DNA of 64,000 bases from Moniliella sp. 'wahieum' (Eukaryota > Basidiomycota > Moniliellomycetes > Moniliellales > Moniliellaceae). This document shows, piece by piece, positions 57,792-64,000 of this stretch (the first letter of the stretch is position 1; each line of letters starts with the position of its first letter). The notes beneath the pieces are model-generated. The model was not told the origin of the DNA, did not search any database, and saw nothing but the letters and a program-made list of their open reading frames with translations. The DNA is taken from positions 124,001-188,000 of the forward strand of contig RSEE01000084.1 of assembly GCA_003971905.1 (NCBI GenBank), read 5' to 3'. The translations under genes were made by a program, and so were the position numbers.

Positions 57792-58612
57792 CCTCTGTGC
57801 CGTGCCTGGTTCGGGTTCCGCGTCAAGTTCCAGATACGCGCATGCCCATTTGCCAGCTCCTCAGGCCTCAACCCCCCCCCCCCCACATTCACCCCCTGTC
57901 ATTCTCTCCGCCTCCAAGGTGTGCCCATGCGCTTTTCCTGTGCTCAGTCCAGCGCACCGGGCCACTTGCCCACGGGTTACTCTTGTGCCTGTCATTAATG
58001 TCATTGTCTTCTGTGTTGAATAATAATAGGCAGGCGGAAGGAACGGGAAAATAGACCAACGAGGTGGCTTGCTGGCCACGGCAGAGCGGAAAAGGCAAAG
58101 AGCTACCGGATAAGTCGGTCACGGGTCACGGGTATTCAAAAGCGAAGTTGCAAGCTTCATGTCAAGGCGGCCTGGTCTACTCGTCAGCGCGTCAGCAAGG
58201 TGAGCTTCAAGGTGCTGGCGCTTAAGCTTGAGCTGAGCTTGAGCTTGGGTCTGAGTTTGAATCGCATCTGTGGTAGGCGATCCCTGGGTACGGATCGTGA
58301 CCGATTAAAGGCTGTCAGACCGGTCGACATACTATCTGAGTAGCTGGCGGAAGGGTGTATGATGAGTATACTTGTGCAGAGGTCCGTGATGTCAAGGCGT
58401 GTGCGTGTAATGCATAATGTGTAATGGATGCCGCCCACCCTTCTCTCATGCGGGTGCTTGCTTCCTTCTTGCACAGTGTGGGGCTGGCACAGGAGCCAGC
58501 ACCTCCGAACGGTTCTGAACATCTTACCCCGCCTTCCACATACCCATCGGGTGAGTCTCAAAGGATCCCAATACAGGGTGGGGATAATTATTCGTTGAAA
58601 AATAGCAAAAAG
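57792..58612. other. intergenic, RKI1 to tRNA
   Basis: A 12-base C run near 57877-57888 and AAGCTTGAGCTGAGCTTGAG-type repeats at about 58203-58250. No gene recognised. Confidence 0.5.
58607..58611 (-). terminator. RNA polymerase III T-run terminator
   Basis: Five T on the - strand, beginning two bases after the tRNA discriminator base; another T5 follows about five bases further on. Confidence 0.75.
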
Positions 58613-58708
58613 TGACTTCGCCCGGGCTCGAACCGGGGACCTTATCCGTTAGCATGAGCCAGGAGCCAATGTTAAGGATACGTGATAAACCAACTACACC
58701 ACGATGCC
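58613..58708 (-). tRNA. tRNA-Val (anticodon AAC) with intron
   Basis: On the - strand: acceptor GGCATCG pairs with CGAAGTC (one A-A mismatch and one G-T), the D arm contains the A-box TAGTTGG, anticodon stem TATCC/GGATA, and the T arm CCCGG-TTCGAGC-CCGGG contains the B-box GGTTCGAGCCC. The loop starts TTAACA, giving anticodon AAC. A 21-base intron follows the purine 3' of the anticodon, the canonical place. The mature length is 75 without CCA. It resembles yeast tRNA-Val(AAC) in the GTGGTxTAGT and GGGCGAA segments. Confidence 0.92.
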
Positions 58709-59336
58709 ATTGGGGAGAAATTGCTGCCCCGTTTCAGCAGACAAAACGGAGGGAAGTTATAAACGGTGCTACAGGGTTTCCTTGGTCCAGATGTTGTGTG
58801 TTGCCGCGATTTCCATCAATAACAATGTGGGGAGACCCACTGTGTCCAGGCACTGGCGCCGTTGTTGCCAGCAAGTACTGACGGGCTCTATTCACCAACA
58901 GGACTGGACTAGAGCCTACCCGCGCGCTGGTTGATTTCATGGAAATGGACTGTTGCTGCTGTGTTTTTTTGCGCGCTTCCGCCGAATCGCTGGCCCAGGT
59001 GCTGTTGCCCCTTGTGGACGTCGCCTATACCGTACGCCTTCCCCTGGGCCCCGCTGGGACGAGAGGCAGACTAGCAATGCACCCAGTCGTCGTCTCTTTT
59101 GCCGCCACGAAGAGTATTCATATGCGCTTCGTATATACGAAGGCACGGCGGGTGCAATGTTGCAATCGAGATGGGGCGGGTGGGTAGATGTTATCGATAT
59201 CGGATGGTGACGACATGACGTGCACACTGCCTCACTGCCTCCGCCCACCGTCACAGCAGGGCTGATTAACCTTTAATCAGCCCGTCGCTCCATCCACCAA
59301 CCGCCGCGCCCCCCCCCCCACCGCCCCCAGCCCACC
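58709..59336. other. intergenic, tRNA to MATH-BTB
   Basis: No gene recognised. Ends in a C-rich leader with a C11 run (59309-59319) upstream of the MATH-BTB start. Confidence 0.5.
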
Positions 59337-61891
59337 ATGAGCGCCGTCCCGTCGTCCAGCACTTCCGCCTCCACGCCCACGCCCTCCTCCTCCTCCACGC
59401 CCACCCGCCCAGCACTCCCATCCCTCCCTCCTCCGCACCTCCGTCTGGCCCGCCCACCCTGGGCTCCCCTGCCTTGGCCACCGCCCCTGCCCCTGCCCAA
59501 CCGTCGACAGTCTCCCCCGGACGAGCCACGCCGACTCCCCATTCCGCACGTCCGTTATACAGCCGTTCCAACCCCCTCGGCTCCGTCGGCAGTCCGCGCC
59601 GCTGGCCGGGCTCGTCGCTTCGCCCGCAATCCGTCTCGGGGTTCAATGCGTCCGCTTCCCCCCCTGGCCCGTCGCGGGCCAGCTCAGCATCTAGCTTTGC
59701 CCCCTGGGACTTCCCCCCGTCCCCGTGCCACCCAGCGCGCTGCGCACTCGCGCCACTCGAGTCTGAGCATGGCACGAGCTGCCCCCAACCCACACCCGAA
59801 CACACACCTGCTGCCCCGGGCAGCGGGCCACCAAATTTGAAGAGACCAAGGCAGTGTCGTTTACGTGGGTGATCAGTGATGTGGCGCTGTTGCGGGACGA
59901 GGTAGAGCATTCTTCCGCCCCGGGGGCCGGGGTCGATGCGACGCCCTCCAGCTCGTCGTCTTCGCTCGAGTCAGAGGAGGAGGCGACGGCCGTCGGCGCT
60001 GTCGTCCGAGCACGATGCTGATGCATCACCCGATCTGTGTCGGCTGGAGCCGGGCGGAGCGAAGTCTGGTCCACCGAGCCCGTCTTTGGTGATGGACAGT
60101 GGAAGCTGGAGCTGGTGCGGCGTCAGACGGTCATCTCCGAGCCACGCGGGCACACACTCACAGTTCCATTCCCATCCCTGCGCCCGGGTTCATGAGCGCC
60201 AGCGCGTTCCGGCCCAAACGATCCCCCACCAAGCACCACAAGCGCAAGACAGTCACCACGCTGAGCGTCTACCTGACCAACTGCGACTTGGAAAAGCCTC
60301 TTCCTGCACTCAAGCGTAAGCCCTCCACCGTTCCCATCCCCTCCCGGCCCGTTGGTCCGGTGACAGCATCCATCATGGTGGGGTCCGGCCGCTGTCGGCG
60401 CTGCCCTCCCAAGCGGCGGGAGCGGCGTTCTCGATCCCTCGCCTTACCTGCACCAATCGTTTCACACCTTCACCTTTAGTCACGAGGCCGAGTACTTTGC
60501 CTGCCACGAAATCCCGCCGCTGTCGAAACTGTTGGAGCATCCCGACGTGCGACGCCAAGACGCTGTGGCACTCACCATCAATATCGTCACGGGTGCCGGT
60601 GCGGCGCCCGCGCCGGAGCATGGCCCGGCGCAGTGCTGTTCCCGCAACCCGACACGCGCTATGTCGCCAACCATTCTGGATGCGCTGGGCAGTCTGCTAG
60701 ATTGTCCGCGTTCGGGCGACGTGTGCATCCGCACGCGCGAGCGCGGTGTCGCCTACCTCCCCCTGGGATGGAGTGCACGACAAAGTGCGCGCTTACAGAC
60801 GAGGTCCGGCAGCGCGCCAAAGCGGCCGCCGAACCTTCCGAACCTTCCTACCCGGCGGACGAGACCGACACGGTGCCCCAGGAATGGTCCGCCCAGCTCC
60901 CTCTGCCCAAGGTGGAGGAGACTGTAGTTCTTCCCTATCCTCTTGGCAACGAACGCCCCCTGCTCCGATGGAGGGAGAAGCTGAAGCGGTACTGGTGGTG
61001 CGAGACCGTGTGATCTGGGCCCACAGCGCCATCCTCAAAGCTCGCTCCAAGTACTTTGCGACCATGTTGGACAGTGCATTTGCCGAAGGCGAAGGTGGCA
61101 GCCGTGGGGTGCACGAGCTGCATGTGGTGGATGCCGACTATGCGACCATGTACTGGCTTTTGCGCTACTTGTACGTCGAACACGTCGAGTTTACCCCTAC
61201 GGAAGAGGCCAAGGAGGCTTGTGGCAACGTGGATCACTGCCTGGCGCTAGGACCTGCGCTGGACGGGGCGCAAGGCAGCTTCCTGGTAGATTGGACCCCG
61301 GTTGAAGCACTGGAGTGGGTGAGCAAGTATACTGATGCCATGCCCTACGAGTGGGAAGTGTCTTCCCCTCCCACGGCGAGCGACCTGGATGGGCCATCGG
61401 AAGAGGAGTGCCGCTGGACGCCGGAGCCAGAGTGGGGCGGGTCAGCCTCGGTCATAGGAACCGGAAGGCAAGCGGACCCTCATGCCCATCCGTGTGCACC
61501 TCCTCTGCCGCCGCCCGCTTCGGCATTGACAATGTACCGCCTGGCGCATCGGTATGGGGAAGCGCGTTTGCTCTCCGCCGCCGAGCAACATGTACTGCAC
61601 CATCTTACGCCCAGCACAGCATTCCGCGTATTCTTGGCCACGCGCTTCTTTGCCTCGCTGCATGATGGGTTAAACGGTTTGTGTACGACAATTGGCCCGC
61701 TGTCGCCGAGTCGCGTGAGTTTGAACGGTGCTGTGACGAGGTGTCGCAGGGTGAGGTACGTGCTGCTCCCTCTGACCTTAACTTTTGGCTCGGCCAAACG
61801 AGAACTAACCCAGTCGTCGCAGTGGGGCCCCGACGCCGGACGGACCTTGCACTCGTTTATGAAGAGCCTGGTGAGTCCCGTGCACATGTAG
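59337..61891 (+). CDS. MATH-BTB domain protein
   Basis: Likely substrate adaptor for a Cullin-3 ubiquitin ligase: MATH binds the substrate, BTB binds Cul3. The ATG at 59337 (context CACCATGAG) precedes about 170 Ser/Pro/Thr residues. MATH-like strands start at TKAVSFTWVISDVALLRDEV (about 59850), then WKLELVRRQTVISEP (about 60100) and TTLSVYLTNCDLEKPL (about 60255-60300), and end with a TRPSTLPATK / EAEYFACHEIPPLSKLLEHP block (about 60485-60545). BTB has RDRVIWAHSAILKARSKYFA (about 61000-61060) and YATMYWLLRYLYVEHVEFTP (about 61140-61195). A BACK-like helix is MYRLAHRYGEARLLSAAEQH (about 61530-61590). An intron at 61756-61822 (donor GTACGT) joins EVSQGE to WGPDAGRTLHSFMKS; the stop is at 61889-61891. 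Many frame changes occur in the MATH half; the BTB half (60950-61670) is one open frame. Confidence 0.82.
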
Positions 61892-62522
61892 CACTCCACA
61901 CCCTATGGAAATTCGTTCAGGTGGACCGCTTGGTGTGCCAGCTCCACAAGGCCCAAGAAGTATGTGGCGTCACACAACAGAGGGTACGCGCATCTGGATA
62001 CCATCTTCTGGCATTGCATTTCTGTTTGGACAGATCTCGTTTTCCCTTCTCTCCTCCTTTTTGTTTTCCCCCTGAGACCATGGTTGGTTGGGTCTACCCC
62101 CATCATTCACCTTCATGACAGCGCTCTCCCATCCACCTCCGATGTCAGGGAAGGCGCTTCTGCTTTCCTCTGTTTTGTTTGTTCCTATGCCCTGATCATA
62201 TTCCTTCTGTTTTATACACGACTCTCCCATGTTTTTCTCGGTCTATGCGACATCATCATTATATACGTAGAAGAGCTCTGGTCTTCCTTCCTGATTTCTC
62301 CTTTTCCCTAGGCTCTATCATCGACCACCCCCCGTACCAGTGGCTATGAGATGGAACTATTGAGGCGAGCTCTGACAGCCTCAACTAGAGGTTTGCCCGA
62401 CTCCCCCAATCCCGATAAAAAGAACTGCATACAAACAACCACAGTTGCCACTTTTGATATATCGCTCACGAAACCAAGGATGTTTTGTCACAACTGCATG
62501 GTGGTACGCAGGACCTCCAAAT
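61892..62522. other. 3' flank of MATH-BTB, no gene seen
   Basis: T-rich with short unsupported frames. Confidence 0.5.
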
Positions 62523-62770
62523 TGTTGGAGGGTAGTGCTATAGGGTTCCCCTGCACGGCCCTCAGTTGTATATCAACGATGACGCCCGCCATAGCCGGTT
62601 GGAAGGATTGCGCTCGGGAAGGCTGTGCACCGGCCTGCTCGCTCCATCTCCATCCTCTCTCTCCTCTCTCTCCTCTCCTTCGGACGTTGCTTGAAGACTT
62701 GTGGCTCACCAGTTTGCCTTCCCGCCTTGTCGGAAGGCTGCTTTGCAGCTGTTGGTCCATAGTTCGCGAG
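62523..62770 (+). repeat. diverged solo copia-type LTR relic
   Basis: Starts TGTTGGAGGGTAGTGCTATA, matching the copia LTR start TGCTAGAGGGTAGTGCTAGG, and keeps the order GGTTC-CCTGCAC, then TTGCTTGAAGACTTGTGGCT and GCAGCTG...CCATAG at the same spacing as in the 29.3/35.4 kb LTRs. Much of the middle is different (a CTCTCTCC-rich block). The 3' end is blurred and no target duplication was found. Confidence 0.65.
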
Positions 62771-64000
62771 TCCTCCCCACTGTTGCACCTCTCGCAAATA
62801 AGGACTCCTCAAGAACAGGTGTGCAATGAGAAGCTCAGCACGATTTTCATCTGGGTGTGCTAACCCTATATAGAAAAGAACCCTTTCGGTAGTGTAACTG
62901 TACCGCGCGGCGCTTATATATCCTCCAGCCTTCCATAACCCACTGCTTGTGATTGTCACCAGTTGCAAAGCAGCATAACCGGCATGATGCATAACCGTAC
63001 ACACCGCCCAGAAGATAGGGTGTGGGTCGAGTGAAGCTGGCCGGATTGCATACTGGACAAGCCGTTGGATAAGGGACCATTGGTGACGATGAGGAGACGA
63101 CATGAACAGGTCTGTTGGTGGTGCCTGTGGTGAAGAGTTACAGGGCGAGAAGAAGCGGGTATAGCGTACAGTGTGGAGAGAGTGGGTGGCGCAAGAGTTG
63201 AAGGTTGGTCAGTCTGGAAGAATGCGTTCAATCGTGAAGCAGGGAGAACGGAGGAGGCTAGTCACGGGAGGAGGGCTGTGATGAAAACATCAACAGAAGC
63301 AGCAAACCAAAACGTAGGAGAACCGTTGAGCTTGCTATCGCGTGAACTCACTCGCAACCAGCGTATATGTTGTCATGCTAATTAAGCAAGCCCGGGGTTA
63401 AAGGAGCCAACATGGAATGGCACCCCCGAGTCGAAGGACACCGGGTCGAAGCTCACAGCACACACAGATGGAAGTTATTCCTCCATCGGTCCATGTTGAT
63501 CATGGTCACGATCTGCCTTGACGCTACATTGTGGGATCAAATACCTATGATCCAGCAGGGATCTGATGTATACGTACACAGTAGTTTTGGAGTAGGTTGA
63601 TGCGTCCTGTGGTCGCGATCAGGCAGGTAGTTTCATGAAGAGAGGTGGTTGCCTGGGGAACGCAGAGGGAAGAGAGGAATAATGAATATATGACTCTGTG
63701 TGGGGTCAGAGGAGAACAAAATGCGGTTCAAGCGAGCTGATGCTTTCACATACAGTCTCTCTTCAGGTTCAAGTCTCTTTCTCCTTGATACAGTCGAGCT
63801 TCTTCCCTGATTGTCAGGGTCACTAAATACTATAGTGAGGACAGTCAGCTCTAGATGTCCCCATCTCCCTCCTCTCCCAACAGCCTCAAAACTCAACCCT
63901 TTTCCGGCGTTACAGGTAGATCTCGATTTGGATATACCATTGAAGAAATCATAACAAGCAGATCAACCCCCACACTAACAAAAGGAGCTGGTATTGTTAC
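62771..64000. other. window end, nothing recognised
   Basis: No conserved domain in any frame. A TATATAGAAAAG string at about 62868 might be part of a longer ancestral element continuing from the LTR relic. Confidence 0.45.

Noticed and set aside
5211-61891. Programmed ribosomal frameshifting as the cause of frame changes
   Set aside because: The steps are numerous, occur at unrelated short homopolymers in nearly all genes and lack a shared slippery site; sequence error is simpler.
63407-63412. CCAACA as the far end of an LTR starting TGTTGG at 62523
   Set aside because: The implied LTR of nearly 900 bases is far longer than the family's 245, and the flanking 5-mers do not match.

Overview
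This window is nuclear DNA of a fungus, most likely a basidiomycete. The evidence is short spliceosomal introns (about 58-98 bases) in conserved eukaryotic genes, a white-collar-1 photoreceptor without a GATA zinc finger, a MATH-BTB protein, a repeated transposon family resembling one I know from basidiomycete genomes, and an intron-containing tRNA-Val. I cannot name the species. Nearly every conserved gene is interrupted by single-base frame changes, mostly consistent with one missing base in a short homopolymer. Because core genes (HEM12, SPT4, PEX3, RKI1) are all affected, I read these as consensus-sequence errors rather than gene death. Gene spans therefore run from the inferred start to the inferred stop and are not single open frames.

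Layout. From 0 to 17 kb is a gene-poor, repeat-rich zone. It holds a Zn2Cys6 regulator (-), a secreted sedolisin protease (-), two inverted copies of a transposon gene (about 9.6-11.8 kb - and 14.5-16.9 kb +), an inverted repeat (4.03/13.5 kb), a 23-bp minisatellite, and a pyrimidine-rich strand with serial splice-like signals (12.45-13.4 kb). From 17.6 to 28.7 kb are an ataxin-3-type Josephin deubiquitinase (+), an HMT1/ABCB6-type ABC half transporter (-), a PI-PLC X-domain protein (+) and an IML2/TTC39 protein (-). From 29.3 to 35.7 kb lies a Ty1/copia retrotransposon whose two LTRs differ only by small indels. From 36.4 to 62 kb is a dense housekeeping block: AMP deaminase (-), white-collar-1 (+), a WW-MyTH4-RhoGAP protein (+), GDT1 (-), PEX3 (+), HEM12 (-), SPT4 (-), RKI1 (+), tRNA-Val (-) and MATH-BTB (+). 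A divergent LTR relic lies at 62.5 kb and the last kilobase is featureless.

The genes do not form a pathway cluster. Apparent divergent promoters are ABC/PI-PLC, GDT1/PEX3 and SPT4/RKI1; PEX3 and HEM12 converge with about 60 bases between stops. The most interesting single observation is that the LOV domain of the white-collar-1 homologue carries Ala where the flavin-adduct Cys should be, although the rest of the flavin pocket is kept.
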